Shown: positions 46,974 through 58,720, counted from the first letter of the stretch. The stretch is DNA of 64,000 bases from Apoderus coryli (GCA_911728435.2 OU452204.1:10726001-10790000); one strand, 5' to 3'. The notes: generated by a model not told the origin, from the sequence alone. Translations and numbers: made by a program.

Positions 46974-47632
46974 CTACAAGCATAAAGAAGAAGAAAAAAA
47001 ATACAATAAAATCCGTTAAAAGCTGATGGTTTGTTGTATAAAGATTCCAAATTACACAATAAAAAAAAACAAAATAATACAATCATAAATACAACAATAG
47101 ACATTCACCACGTACAACAGGCATTCCATCCTCACATGAACCGTTTTGTTCTTCTTTGTCATTAAAATTATTAAAATGACGTATACATAATACGAAACAG
47201 TGTAACGAACACAGACATTTATTTAAAATCGAAGCATTTGCTCCACTGAACTATTTCACAGAAATCCATCAGAAAATACCTCTTGATATATTTTTTTTTA
47301 TATTATAAAAACTATTATCATTATTGTGGTCTATGGTCTACATATTAGTTCTATTAATATTTGAGTTCATTTTATTGATGTTGGGGATTCTATTAATTAG
47401 GTTTATGTATACGATACTTTACTTTTTGAGTGTCTTGGTATTTGTGTTATGTTTGAGTTTTTTTTATATTGACCATTTCCTGTATGAGTCGTTTTTCTTT
47501 ATTTCTCTGTCTACCAATAATCCATATGTTTTCAAAATCAAAATTATGTCGAGTAGAGTCGACATGTTCTGTGAGGCTAATATTAAGTTTAGTGTAATAA
47601 GCGCATTACCAAATTGTACTTATTTGTTTTAG

Positions 47633-47886
47633 TGAATTTCACATGTCCAAGCTGTCAAAAGAGTTATTCACAAGAAAACAATTTAAGACACCATCAGAAG
47701 TACAATTGCGGTAAATCCCCAAGATTCTTTTGCAATTTGTGTGAATACAAATGTTACAGAAACAACGTTTTGAAGTTACACTATGCAAAGAGACATGGAT
47801 ACGAGTATAAAAAACTGTTCACGCGAGGACAAAAATTTCCAAATGTTTCTCAATTCTGGGAAAATTGCAAAAAGGATTCATGTTAG
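47633..47886 (+). CDS. lola: lola alternative 3' terminal exon, paired zinc fingers (cassette 16)
   Basis: The acceptor TTTGTTTTAG ends at 47632 and 83 residues run to the TAG at 47884-47886. Finger 1 is C4, C7, H20, C25 (C2HC); finger 2 is C33, C36, H49, H54 (C2H2) with an extra Cys at 40. The 29-residue tail (EYKKLFTRGQKF...NCKKDSC) is the longest seen and ends in Cys. AATAAA lies at 48065-48070. The next cassette follows about 0.5 kb downstream. Confidence 0.92.
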
Positions 47887-48393
47887 ATATTTTGGCTATA
47901 CATACATCCTACTAAGGGATTTTTTGCATTTTAAATCAATCAATGACTTATGAAATTTGACGTACTGTTTTTTAAAAACACTTTTATTTTATTATATTTT
48001 TATTAACTGAAAGAGGTGATATTTATTTTTAGTTAGGTATTCAAATTAAGTTTCTAAGTAATTCAATAAAGTTTTAGAAAAAATGTGTTGTCTTATTTTT
48101 ATTAAATTTTTTTATTGAACTAACCTTAATACTTGATTGGTGTGCATTTGATGATAAATTTAATATAAAAATATTTAATAAAACAGGCAAAATGAGATTG
48201 TAGAATCTAGAATTAGGCGGTACACAAAGATGTTAAGGAATACAAATTTTAACAGCATTAATAATGCTTTGTGAATTTTATATAATTTAAGGGATTTTGA
48301 TATTAGATATTGTAAACATTTTATTGTTAGTAGAACGTATCCGATTATTATTTATATAATCTTTTAGATTGAGCTAAATTATTTGTTTTGTAG
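47887..48393. other. Short intron between cassettes 16 and 17
   Basis: Contains the cassette 16 poly(A) signal; AT-rich, no gene seen. Confidence 0.5.
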
Positions 48394-48602
48394 ATCTACG
48401 ACGAAGATACCAGTGCCCCAATTGCGTTAAATCCTATACTCGTTCAGACAATCTGAGTCGACATATGAAAATGTCCTGTTTAAAAAGTGTTAAACCGTAT
48501 GAATGTGTTCTGTGTACAAAGAGATACAAGTCAAAGCAGGATTTATTTTTGCATTTGACGGCAAAACACAGCATGGATGGTAGTTTTTATGAGGAAAGGT
48601 GA
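48394..48602 (+). CDS. lola: lola alternative 3' terminal exon, paired zinc fingers (cassette 17)
   Basis: The acceptor TTTTGTAG ends at 48393 and 68 residues run to the TGA at 48600-48602. The basic leader LRRRYQ precedes finger 1 (C7, C10, H23, C28; C2HC). The linker LKSVKPYE is two residues longer than usual and resembles the classical TGEKPY linker. Finger 2 is C37, C40, H53, H58 (C2H2). An acidic tail (DGSFYEER) follows. AATAAA lies at 48975-48980. It has no usable start of its own and is identified from frame, acceptor and ligand spacing. Confidence 0.92.
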
Positions 48603-49429
48603 CTTTAGCAAATGTAATTTTTATTAGTCGCAAGAAATTGTTGATTATTTTGTTTCTCATTATCATTTTTACAATCTATTCTTGAATATTTAAATATACC
48701 TACTCTAGGAATTCCGGAAATATTTATTTAATACTAAACAAGAGTAGTAATTAATTTTAAACATAAAACTATATTTCGTTGTTCCATGAGTTTTTTTTTT
48801 ACATGAATTTTGATGAAGGTTATTTAACAATATTTTTGCTATGCTTTTTTTTTTTTTAATTTAAGTGAGAATTTAATTATTTGCATTTATGCAATGATTA
48901 TTATGTTTAAGGACTAATGACAAGGATCTATTTTTATAGAAAATTATATTAGATTTTTATAAATTGTTTATGGAAATAAATGTTACTGATATTTTATGTC
49001 GTTCATTCATTTCATGGTACTATATCTATGATTGAAAAATGTAGAGCCGTTCTTAAATGCATTGTAAACTTATGGAATACGTTATGGAAGCTACTAAAAT
49101 TAGTGTAATAACACAAATTACGTTACCCAAACTTTATTTCAGTATTAGGTACCGGTTTTCCAAATTTCATATGTGCATTTTCAACATGATGTACAAACAT
49201 AATACAAATTGAACAATGTTCAAATTACCTACATATAAATATTATACCTACAATGACGAGATTTGGGCAACCAATACAAAAATCAACAAAACAAACGTAA
49301 CAGTATTGAAATTGGTAGCACTTTGTTGTGTTTGTTTTGCCTCATTCTGCTGTTTAGTTTTTTTTTAATTTTTAATTGTAAACAATTTGTACATTTTTAA
49401 TATGTATCCTAATGTTTTACTTTCCCGCA

Positions 49430-49880
49430 CGCGCTAAAAAACCATATCCAGATGGAAGTCTGTCTGTCTGTGTGTATAATTCTTCCACGATAACGCCTAA
49501 ACGCTTTAACCAATTGAGCTAAATTTTGGCGTATGAATTTGGAGAGTCTTATAGGATGAACCCAATAGTTATCGGTTGAAATCGCTTTAGCCCTGTGATA
49601 GGGGTGGACACAACCGCCAAATTTTCAAATAGGAGTAGGGGTCGGGTGGTACATCAATTTAAAGCAATTTTTATCTGCTTAATATTTACCCCCATACTTC
49701 TCGAGAAAATTGCGTTTAAAATTTCACCAGTTAGGTAGTTCGAACCTATAACTCTTCTTAGAATATAATAAATTAATTTGTAAAGGGTTTTTGGCGTCAT
49801 TGATAGAGCGGGCGCTTTGCATGCGGAAGGTTCTGTGTTCAATCCCACCCAATATTTTATTTTTCTAATTTTTGAATAAA
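49430..49880. repeat. Unclassified repeat with tRNA-like 3' part
   Basis: Begins with a GTCTGTCTGTCTGTGTGT run and a segment of the kind often seen in non-autonomous insect repeats (ACGCCTAAACGCTTTAACC), and ends in the tRNA-Ala-like sequence. Boundaries are approximate. Confidence 0.35.
49785..49852 (+). repeat. tRNA-Ala-like (SINE or pseudo-tRNA) segment
   Basis: The core TTTGCATGCGGAAGG and GTTCAATCCC resemble the anticodon region (TGC) and B box of tRNA-Ala, with a weak A box (TGGCGTCATTGATAGAG). The acceptor stem does not pair well, so it is not a functional tRNA. Confidence 0.4.
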
Positions 49881-49884
49881 GTAA

Positions 49885-50440
49885 TTGGTTTGTTACGTTA
49901 GTTGATTGGAAATAGAAATACTTCAATTATAATAATAATAATAATAAATTTAAGTATTTCTTTACTTATGGGCGAGATGCAGTTCTCTTGCATCCTGATA
50001 GATACAAGAGTCTGTTCAGCTAACCCAATTACTATCAATAATTTACAATAGAAGATACAATCTGTATAATCAAACATGTTATTTTTAACAAAGAGATGAC
50101 AATTGACTAAGATTAACCACAAATGATAATACAGAAAATCAGGAATACATTACATTGATTAATTAATTTCCACCTCGCATTGAGAGCATTGCGTATAATC
50201 TTTCACCAGTCATGGCGTTGATAACTTAAGAGTTTTGCATGCAAATGAGATTTAAATTGAGGCATACTTAATGATTTGAGTTGAGCTATGGTAATTCGTT
50301 CATACATTTAGTGATATTATATGGAAAAGATCTCTTTAATAACTGAAATTCTGTTTCATTACGCAGGTAATATATTTTTGATTATATTATATCTTGTCGG
50401 GAAAGTTCTGGGGCGACACAACCGATTTTTTCTTTTAGTC
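49885..50440. repeat. Dispersed repeat, copy split by an insertion
   Basis: 49885-49950 and 50345-50440 match consecutive parts of 38320-38490. The roughly 400 bases between them are absent from the other copy and contain a further short TTTGCATGC segment. Confidence 0.5.
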
Positions 50441-51786
50441 AATGTGTCTGATGATCCAAATACGATATTTGTAGATTACTACATAGATCTCTGATTCTTT
50501 TATTGTTACATTAATAATATATCAATACCAGTAAGTGCAATGGACATGATCACAAATTTAAAAGTTTATTTTTTTTTTCTGATAACATAGGGATGTTTGC
50601 TTAGAGCTTCTGAAAGTTAAATTTACTACTGCTGTTTCCAAATACTGACCTGGATTTTTTTTATTATATATTTTTTTAATACTCTTTAACCAAAAATGTA
50701 TTATTATTATTTTATAAAATTTTTGTAGGTATCTGTTTTGTTACTAGGTATTAATACGTGGCTACGATAATTTTGAAAAAGTTCCAGTATGCTCCTGGCG
50801 TACTTCAAAACGCCCATGATTTTATTTACTTATTAGTATCATAAAATGAAGGGATGTAGTGAAAGGTTTGGATACTTTAAAAAAATCAAGCTTTAGGTAC
50901 TCAATCAAAATTTGATATATTTTTTTAAATTTAGCCCTGCAATATAATTGATTGATACTTTAACGTTAAATTCTTCTCAACAGCGTAAATAAATAAACAT
51001 TAGATCAGGACCTTCTTCTGAAATATTTGAAATTATTCATAAAGTTGTGATTGCATGTTGAGAAGGTCGTGCCCTTTATGATTATACTTATACCTACTAT
51101 ACCCTTTAAAAAAAAGTAAAAAATTAAATAAAAATGGAATGAAAACGTGTGAACTACGGTCCAACTATAGGAATCTACACATTAATAACTATAAATACAA
51201 GTAGGTACAAATTGATCTCACTGGGTATGTTATCTTTTTTATGATCGTGTACAGTATATTTATTCATTTTGTACATAAACTTTCTAAATACAAATAAAGA
51301 ATGATACGATCATAAAAAACTGCCCTGTTTGAAACTGTGTTTTGTGCAATTTTTAGCTTAAAAAGGCGAAAATAAATCACCAAAAAGGTCGCTTACTCTG
51401 ACTTGTGTGTATTTCTGCCCTATACAACCTAGCACGAATTCTTAGTCAAGTTGTATGTAAACACTTTTTTTATTATTGCGGTTTCTTTTTCATTTAGTGC
51501 ATAACGTAATAACGAAAAAAAAAATGAGCGTATTTAAAAATATGTAGCAGCATATTACGTAAATTAGAAAATATGTCACTCGAAGAATATTTCTCGAAAA
51601 TCACTGAATTAAAAATATTTGAAGGTACTTCAGTGAACCGATAATAATATATAACAAATGTCATTCTGCATTATGTTTATATATTTTCCCTCCTCCCTCA
51701 TTTGGAGAAGACATACAGGCGGTAACTTTCGACTCATAATTAAATGTATTTTTATCTTTGTCTACTAAATTGGAAAATTTTTCTAG

Positions 51787-51971
51787 GTGATGGTTTTTAC
51801 AGTTGTACATTATGTGGCCGACTTTATACAAAGAAGAGATCATATAAAACGCATTTGTACTTCTGTCGTACTGGAACATTTTCCTGTGAAAAATGCGATT
51901 ATGTCTCAAAAAGAAAATTCGATTTAAAACGTCATTATTTGAAACATTTGCCCAATATTTTTCAACAGTAA
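51787..51971 (+). CDS. lola: lola alternative 3' terminal exon, paired zinc fingers (cassette 18)
   Basis: The acceptor TTTTTCTAG ends at 51786 and 60 residues run to the TAA at 51969-51971. Finger 1 is C6, C9, H22, C26, with x3 between His and last Cys where most cassettes have x4. The linker is RTGTFS. Finger 2 is C33, C36, H49, H53 (x3). The shorter finger 1 is shared with the cassettes at 54495 and 57159, and so is the FDLKRH string. AATAAA lies at 52019-52024. Confidence 0.92.
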
Positions 51972-52875
51972 TTTCTTATTGTATATTTATTTATTAATTT
52001 TTTTACAGAATTACGGAGAATAAAAAATTGTTAGCCCATCTGAATATTTCCTTTTTGTTGTGATACTAACCTATATGTGAGTATAATTCATTGGATCTAG
52101 GTTATCTAAAAAGATATATAATAATATTATCCTTCACCATATAAACAATAATCTCCTTTGTGTGCTTAATATATATTTACACATTGTGTCTCAAAGGTGT
52201 TAACGAGAGAAAAATACCACTCTTGATGGAAGTTATTGCTTCTCCATCAACAAACACAAATTGAATTATGAATTCAGCATTTTTTAATTTTGAGTTAATA
52301 TTAATAATATTATAAAATCCTAATAATGATAAAAAAATGAGTTTATAAAAGTGTGAGATAATAGAATGTTAGTTATTTTTCATTTTTGATGTATATAATA
52401 TTTACTCACATCATGCGTGAGATATCCTTTGAAAATAAGAACATTATTTAATTGCTTTTATCGTGAATGATTTTTCATAGAATTAAAAACTGAGAAGTAC
52501 GCAAAAAATATTTATCGGCAAGTTTGTCATATAAAAATAATATATCGTGAAAAACCATTCATATAAATATTACAAAGCTGCGTAAAAGCTTACAGAAAAT
52601 GTAATAAAATAATAGGCTTTTGCAACTCAACATACAATTAGAATTTTTTGTATTACTTCGTCTTTTACGGTATACACAATTTTCACAACGAACTCTAAAT
52701 TGGTTGTAACGTCTTTTCTACTGAACATCTAATTTTTATTTTCTGAAGTAATCCCTCTCGGAGAGGAGTCATGATTATATAGTGAATAAAAACAACTTTT
52801 GCTCCACAAAACAACAATATATATTCTCGATGACAAATAAAAGTCAGTCTCCACAAAAATATATTCAATAGAGAG

Positions 52876-52974
52876 TTTCTTTTTGTAAATCATACTAGCA
52901 ACCAGCCTTTTTAATAATAATCCAACAAACATTTCTTAAAAAGGCTGGTACCCAGTATGATTTACAAAAAGAAA
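52876..52974. repeat. Imperfect hairpin, 39-base arms
   Basis: 52876-52914 and 52936-52974 are complementary except for about four bases around TTGCT/TACCC, with a 21-base loop. It lies just before the hammerhead-like cluster and may be part of the same element. Confidence 0.7.
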
Positions 52975-53090
52975 TTCTGAATAACGAATAATGCTAGTAT
53001 TTATTACACATGAAAAGAAAATATATTTTCCATAGAAGTGATCTGAATGGAAATTTAATTTAACATTGATATTGTAAGTTTCTCCTTCTA

Positions 53091-53133
53091 CCACTGATGA
53101 TGGGACTAGTGTGAGTTCCGAAACATGTTTGGA
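53091..53133 (+). ncRNA. Hammerhead-ribozyme-like motif
   Basis: CCA (53091-53093), CUGAUGA (53094-53100), extra U, stem II GGGAC/GUUCC (five pairs including one G-U), GAAAC (53120-53124), AU, GU, U, then UGG pairing with CCA. Both core strings are intact. It is inverted relative to the two copies that follow. Confidence 0.45.
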
Positions 53134-53269
53134 AAGTGTTTTTAAATTTCTATTGAATTTATTTTTGTGGACATATTTGTCATCGAGAATAGACAACTCC
53201 ACTTAAGAATGGGCCATTTTTTCAAACTAACACAACATATATATGTTCAACTATTGGCTTAAAAATTCC

Positions 53270-53311
53270 TGCCATACTTGTTTCGAAACTCAGGTCTCAT
53301 CTTCAGTGACA
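53270..53311 (-). ncRNA. Hammerhead-ribozyme-like motif, tandem unit 1
   Basis: Minus strand: UGUCA (53307-53311) leads into CUGAAGA, extra U, stem II GAGAC-CUGA-GUUUC (five pairs, tetraloop), GAAAC, AA, GU, A, then UGGCA (53270-53274) pairing fully with UGUCA including one G-U. This is the best-paired example in the window. Confidence 0.5.
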
Positions 53312-53398
53312 GTGAGAATAGACAACTCCACTTAAGAATGGGCCATTTTTTCAAACTAACACAACATATATATGTTCAACTATTGGCTTAAAAATTCC

Positions 53399-53440
53399 TG
53401 CCATACATGTTTCGAAACTCAGGTCTCATCTTCAGTGACA
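53399..53440 (-). ncRNA. Hammerhead-ribozyme-like motif, tandem unit 2
   Basis: Same fold as unit 1. One base differs, giving GAAAC-AU-GU, so the stem III string ACAUGU becomes self-complementary and could pair between two molecules. Confidence 0.5.
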
Positions 53441-54494
53441 TATGTACTAAATTCTTCTGTTCCACTACGTACAAGGAATGTGAACATTTATACATTTTAA
53501 AAGGATATTAGAGATATGATTAAGTTAAATGTCAGGTCTTACCATTTTGTGGAAGTATTCGAATTTAACTAAGTAACTTAAACATTAAATTTAAAAAAAA
53601 TGATTAAATAATACTCAAAATAGTGTAGTAGCAATCGAGAGAATGCCATTTATGCAAATCTAGTTTTATGCCTAGATTGAAACTGAATCAACAGGATGAT
53701 TTACTGGAGACATTACAAATGGAGAATACAAGAAAGCTTTGTAAAAATTGTGCATAATTATTTTGGTTGCAAATTTTATCAGAATTTTTTTGAAAATAAT
53801 ATCACCTGACTGAAACTCTACAAGGAGGATTTTAATTGCTTCAGCATCGAGGATGTAAACATCCTTTGTATTGACTGTAGATTAATCCGAATATTGATTT
53901 AAGAAAATTTTGACTTTAACAAATTGTCCCTTCTAAATCCAACGAGAATTTTGTGGATTTGCATTCGTTGACTTGAAGTAGCGTCATTATTACCACAAAT
54001 TTTCTTCGTCTTCGATTTGGTGTTAAGCTTGTTTGCCTCTAAGGAACAATAAGGAAAATTCGTGTTTTATAAACCCTTCGCTCGACGAATCTTATTTTTG
54101 AAGAAGCAAAAACTTATATCAAAAGTAATTTTCATCGAATCTTTAAATATTTGGTCCATTTGTGGGATATGTGTTAATCCCATTCAGATACATACTCGAG
54201 GATCAATTTGTTTAATATACAGTCGCTTATTTTGAATATAGAGGGGTCGGTATGTTATTTTGTTGTTGTTGGATTGTATGCAAAGTTCTAAAGAAACTTC
54301 ATGTAATTCCGCTTTTTAAGCATCTGTAACATAAGCACCTAAATTCTATTATTTGCTTATTATTTTGATAAAATAACTAAGAATTAAGGGTGCGAAAGCA
54401 ACCAAATTTGTTCACCTATTCAAGACATAAGAAATCAAAGGCTACATTTTTGTAATAACTTATTAAATGTGTTCTAAAATTCTGGTTTTTTCAG

Positions 54495-54670
54495 GTCCAG
54501 CAGCCTACACCTGTTTAACGTGCGGTAAGATCTATCATGTCAAAAATTCGTTCCGTGCTCATACAAAATACTGTGGAGCTGAAATGATTGAATGCGATAT
54601 GTGTGACTACAAAACGTGTAGAACATACGATTTAAAACGACATGTTAGGTTGAAACATAACAAACTGTAG
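54495..54670 (+). CDS. lola: lola alternative 3' terminal exon, paired zinc fingers (cassette 19)
   Basis: The acceptor TTTTTTCAG ends at 54494 and 57 residues run to the TAG at 54668-54670. Finger 1 is C6, C9, H22, C26 (C2HC, x3); the linker GAEMIE lacks the usual basic and aromatic residues; finger 2 is C33, C36, H49, H54 with an extra Cys at 41. By my alignment 34 of 54 positions match the cassette at 57159, including the PA leader and the SFRAH and KYCG strings, so the two are tandem duplicates. AATAAA lies at 54681-54686, only about 10 bases after the stop. Confidence 0.92.
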
Positions 54671-57158
54671 ATTATTAATTAATAAATCTCTGTTATCACG
54701 AGAACCGCATAGGAATGGATACTGATTATTATGACAACATAATGGACAGTGGTGTTGATCATTTATGATTGCCTGACTTTGAAACATATCATTCCAATAG
54801 TTTAAAAAATTATTGAATCCCACGATTTTGGCAACAAAGGCAGAGCTCAAAAATCTATAGTGAAGTACTAAAAATAAAAGGATTGTTACGTTTAAGTCTT
54901 AATATGTTGAAGAATTGTTAAAATCAAAATAACAATATACTTAAACCAAGTCATAGTATGTAAATAAAATATTAAAAATACATTCTGTAGTTTATTTGGT
55001 ATACATTTTAATATAGTATTGTTCTCTCTTAATTATGGGTTGAGTTAACCGAAGTATAGTATTATTATTCTGAATTCAAACACCAAAAAACACATGAAAT
55101 AAATTGGTATCATGGGCGTCACATTTTTTTTTATTTGTGTTAAGTTTCATTATAATATATTTAAAAAAAAAGATAAATAACGCGGCTTCTTATGGTAGCA
55201 CAGATCCATTTTTCAACAACTCTTCCGAATAGATCTGGCTGAATTTGAGCAATTATTGACTTTAATTAATATTGACAGAAATCGGTTATCATCGTTAGGT
55301 AGCGCTCGCCATTTACATGCCTTATTTACGAAAAAGTACTGACAAAAATACGCACCAAACTAAAAATAATTCGACTAATTTGAATTTGTGAAATTTTTTT
55401 AAATTGCAAACACCAAAAATAGCTGTTCTTTTCTATTGTTAATTATGATATATTATCGTCGGAACTATACAGTGACTTTCAAGTCGAGGTTGTATAATTA
55501 TTAGGTCTGTCGGTGGTAAAAGAGGATATTTATTTTATTTATCAAAGACGTGGGTAATATATTTTTTTCCACACAACTCTGTCGAGTTCATTTACCAGTT
55601 GACGAATATTATTGACCACTGAAATTGATTACATTTACGCAATAGTTTTTTATGGTGCCCAAAATCATTTCGATAGGTTTGAATATTTATTACGTACTTT
55701 GAAGACTCGTGTGAGTACCACAAAGTTAATTTTTTAGGAAAATTATAATTTTTAACAATTAATTTTTTAATTTGTTTGGGATTCTTAAAGTTAATAATAT
55801 CTTGAATTATGAATTGTGAATGCAATGTACTACAAATAATTCTGATTTTTTTTTTCTTATAAGCGCATTTACATTGAACGCACTTTTTTATTTTTAACCG
55901 TCCAATTAGATTTAAGAATTTGAATATAATGGGTAATTGACTATTAATTTCCATTGAAAAGTTATTATCAACATTTATCATTAAGTGCATTTACTATTAA
56001 GGTTAAAGTTACTAGAATTTCAGCTACTAACTTTTCAAACTATTTTCATTTACGTCTAGAGCAGAGGTTATCTACAGTCCAATTTTTACTTTTATCAATC
56101 CAATCGTCGTGTGTGTCGGACCAGGTTTCATCTAAGTACTATTTCGAGATAGTTGAAGATATTCTTTTATTTTTTATAGATGGTTGTTTGACGCGATTCC
56201 GTTATGAACATTCTGTTGTCGATTTTTTTGTATTTAGCCACAAGCCATTAAAACAGCTCGCAAAGTTTCTAAACATTCGTATTCATACTTACTCTAATCT
56301 TTTAATTTTTCCAGGATCATTTCTGTTTTTTGTAAAAATTGTAAATACTTCTCATGAATTCATCTTTATCTTAGTTACCAATTTTTTTTAACTTTTTATA
56401 ATGCGATAAACTGACGCAACTTTTATTTTAGTGAGTTCGCTAATTAGGTGTGTTACACGTCGTTCTGAGTCCTCGCTGTGCTTAAATGCAGGCCAACGAC
56501 TAGCTCATAATAAGAGTGAATCGAATTCGTCAGTATCTGTCGACCCATGGCTCGGTCTGGTTCTACTGAATTAGACTGAGGCCCTTCTAAATTAAACCAT
56601 ATCCCTTGTGTATAGGTAAAACCAGTCATTTTGTCCGCTATGCCACGAAATTATTTTTAATTTATATTGTTTACGGACACAAATTAATTTTATAATTAAT
56701 AATTAAGTTGATAAATTCATTCTGAATAATAAAACAATATACCTAATACGTCAAATAAAACATCAATATTAAACTGAAATAACAATTAAAACACAGTTCG
56801 GAAGTTGAAATGACACAGGTTAGATCAATTTTGAATGCACCTGCGCAGATCTCGTCATCGGGCATAAGGTAGCTCACCCACATGATTAACCCTATTCTTG
56901 TTATTTATAGGCGAATATCGATTTGGAATACTCTAAGTATCTTATAGGGTTCAGTTCAGTTAATTGATAAAATGCCTGATTTTGAACAATATAAATACAT
57001 ATTTCTTCTTTTGTATTACGTATAAACTAGGACTGGAAGAAGTAGACTATAACCTTTAATGGGTATGGACTCTTGTCATTTTTTTATAATAATTATGTAT
57101 ATACCTACATTTCGGATAACAGATATATTATTAATTATAATAATATTAATATTTGTAG
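54671..57158. other. Intron between cassettes 19 and 20
   Basis: Holds the dispersed repeat copy B (56462-56650). A short piece near 55206-55255 matches the 57750-57800 transposase relic (CTCTTCCGAATAGATCTGGC). Overlapping open frames at 55592-55990 (minus) and 55954-56391 (plus) show no domain. Confidence 0.5.
56462..56650 (-). repeat. Dispersed repeat, copy B (inverted relative to copy A)
   Basis: The reverse complement matches 34958-35160 over most of its length. Confidence 0.7.
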
Positions 57159-57343
57159 GGCCCGCTCCCTTTACGTGTGGTATGTGTGGCAAAGACTATT
57201 ATATCAAAAAATCATTCCGTGCTCATGTGAAATATTGTGGAACCGAAATGACCACATGCGAATATTGTGATTACAAAACACATAGATTATTTGATTTGAA
57301 AAGACATGTCAAAGTGAGACACCTCATGAAAGATGACACATAG
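57159..57343 (+). CDS. lola: lola alternative 3' terminal exon, paired zinc fingers (cassette 20)
   Basis: The acceptor ATTTGTAG ends at 57158 and 60 residues run to the TAG at 57341-57343. Finger 1 is C6, C9, H22, C26 (x3) and finger 2 is C33, C36, H49, H54, followed by the short acidic tail LMKDDT. It is the tandem sister of the cassette at 54495. The two differ mainly inside finger 1 (YYIKK against YHVKN) and in the linker. A second open frame overlapping at 57073-57270 is a shadow. Confidence 0.92.
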
Positions 57344-57713
57344 AGAAGTCAGGTAACATAGCTTTGTAAGAGTTGTAGATATGATTATTTGGGATAATTC
57401 TATTGCCTATGATTTTTAAGTCCTGAAAGTTTTGGAAACCGCAATCAAAGCGAGTAATTAAAGTAAGTTTTGGTTCGGAAATTTTCTGATGATAGAGCTC
57501 TTGAATTAGCATAAGATATATCTAAGACTATGATTTTTTTTAGAGGCTTTGAAAAAACATCATCTAGCCCTTTCCGCTTTTTACCCAGTTTTTTATTGAT
57601 TCAGATACTTGCTAGCCCTCTTCAACCAAAGTGGCTGTGTCGCAGACTTATGTCGATATTTAAACAAAATAATTCATGATATATGTGAGGTATTAAAGGA
57701 ATAATTTTTTTAT

Positions 57714-58046
57714 TTGATAGGGCCATGTATGCCATTATGTCTGATTATAACATCCATCCATTTTTCAAAGACTCTTCCGAATAGATCTGGCAAAGTACTA
57801 AGTCCCAACCCAAAATTTGTCAAGTTAGCGAAAGCCCTAGTTCTAGTGCACGGCGAGAAATTGACTGTCTCGGGTTCTTCTGCACACTTTCACGGGTACC
57901 AACGTTGTTCTCGGTCAATTTTGTGTTTCTTTGACATACGGGTGTGGGTGTTGGCTGATTGTTTACCGAACCGGTTGTCTCGAATTAGCCCACCAAAGGT
58001 TGGAGACTTTGAAGGGCCACCGCACAACGCTGGAATGGAAATTTAA
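57714..58046 (-). pseudogene. Mariner-type transposase relic, internally deleted
   Basis: Minus strand: one frame reads ESVQKNPRQSISRRALELGL, the N-terminal DNA-binding region typical of insect mariner-like transposases. After a stop and a missing catalytic middle, another stretch reads LPDLFGRVFEKWMD, like a transposase C-terminus. The + strand open frame over the same bases is a shadow. A related C-terminal scrap lies near 55206-55255. Confidence 0.55.
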
Positions 58047-58270
58047 AAACGTAATTTAGATGCCAAGAGGGACTTGATTTTTTACTCATTGACTTTGTGA
58101 AACTTACACATCGATCGGCGCTCTATGTGCGTATTGTTCTTAGTATGTTGAGTTTTGCTCAAACATACGCTGAAGTTGCAAGATTCTATTATACAACGAG
58201 CAATCTGTATGGATAATTAGCCGAATACTATTTCTGTCATCACCCTTTCGTTACACTGCACTAATGGTAT

Positions 58271-58613
58271 GGGGCCTGTTTTCCACGAACAGCTTATATT
58301 CAGTCAGCTGGAACCTCAAATTTGTAAAACTTCTTCTTCTGTCTTGTTTCAAACATGTGTAACTTATTACCAGAAGAAATCCTCCAATATTTGAAAGTGT
58401 TTGATCATATGTTTTCTCTTAGCTCTTCAGGGTTAACCTAGATAATCATAAATACTAAATCAATAAAATATAAAAATTTTGTTACATTGTTTTGTTAATT
58501 AAATTAAATTTGTTATTGTATTTTTTTTATCTAAATTATAATTTTATTAAACATTTTGTATTTTTTTTGTCTTATTTATTGTATTTATTTGTAGTTATAT
58601 TGTATTATTTGGT
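58271..58613. repeat. Segmental repeat, copy without insertion
   Basis: Matches 60455-60569 plus 61559 to about 61790, sharing CAGCTGGAACCTCAAATTT and GATAATCATAAATACTAA. Here the two parts are contiguous, so this copy shows the state before the hAT-like insertion. Confidence 0.75.
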
Positions 58614-58720
58614 TATTTTTTATTGGGTTTGATTTCTTTTCTTAATTTTAGTAACATTAGTATATCTTTAAAGCTTTTGTTTTTTTAAGCACATGCTTTT
58701 ATTTTAATAAATTATTTTAG

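Larger units (their letters stand above)
42018..47632. other. Long intron with scattered repeats
   Basis: A gap of about 5.6 kb. It holds a degenerate hammerhead-like string (42990-43035, minus), a possible hAT-type MITE (43629-44161), a (TATC)n patch near 45540, a possible Penelope relic (45645-45910) and another degenerate hammerhead-like string (46932-46973). No cassette found. The minus-strand open frame of 94 codons at 44809-45093 shows no domain. Confidence 0.5.
48603..51786. other. Intron with a repeat-rich core
   Basis: The stretch 49430-50440 holds an unclassified repeat, a tRNA-Ala-like segment and the split copy of the 38.3 kb repeat. No cassette found; the flanks are AT-rich. Confidence 0.5.
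53185..53440. repeat. Tandem repeat, two 129-base units
   Basis: 53185-53313 and 53314-53440 are almost identical, starting GAGAATAGACAACTCC. A clear difference is T/A in CATAC(T/A)TGTTTCG. Each unit carries one minus-strand hammerhead-like motif. Confidence 0.9.
51972..54494. other. Intron with the hammerhead-rich repeat cluster
   Basis: No cassette found. The cluster at 52876-53440 holds an imperfect hairpin and three hammerhead-like motifs. The remainder is AT-rich and featureless. Confidence 0.5.
57344..58720. other. Intron with transposase relic and segmental repeat
   Basis: Contains the mariner relic at 57714-58046 and the segmental repeat copy at 58271-58613. No cassette found. Confidence 0.5.

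Noticed and set aside
55592..56391. Long open frames on both strands (132 and 145 codons)
   Set aside because: Adjacent frames on opposite strands that overlap at their ends, no recognisable motif and composition like the intron.
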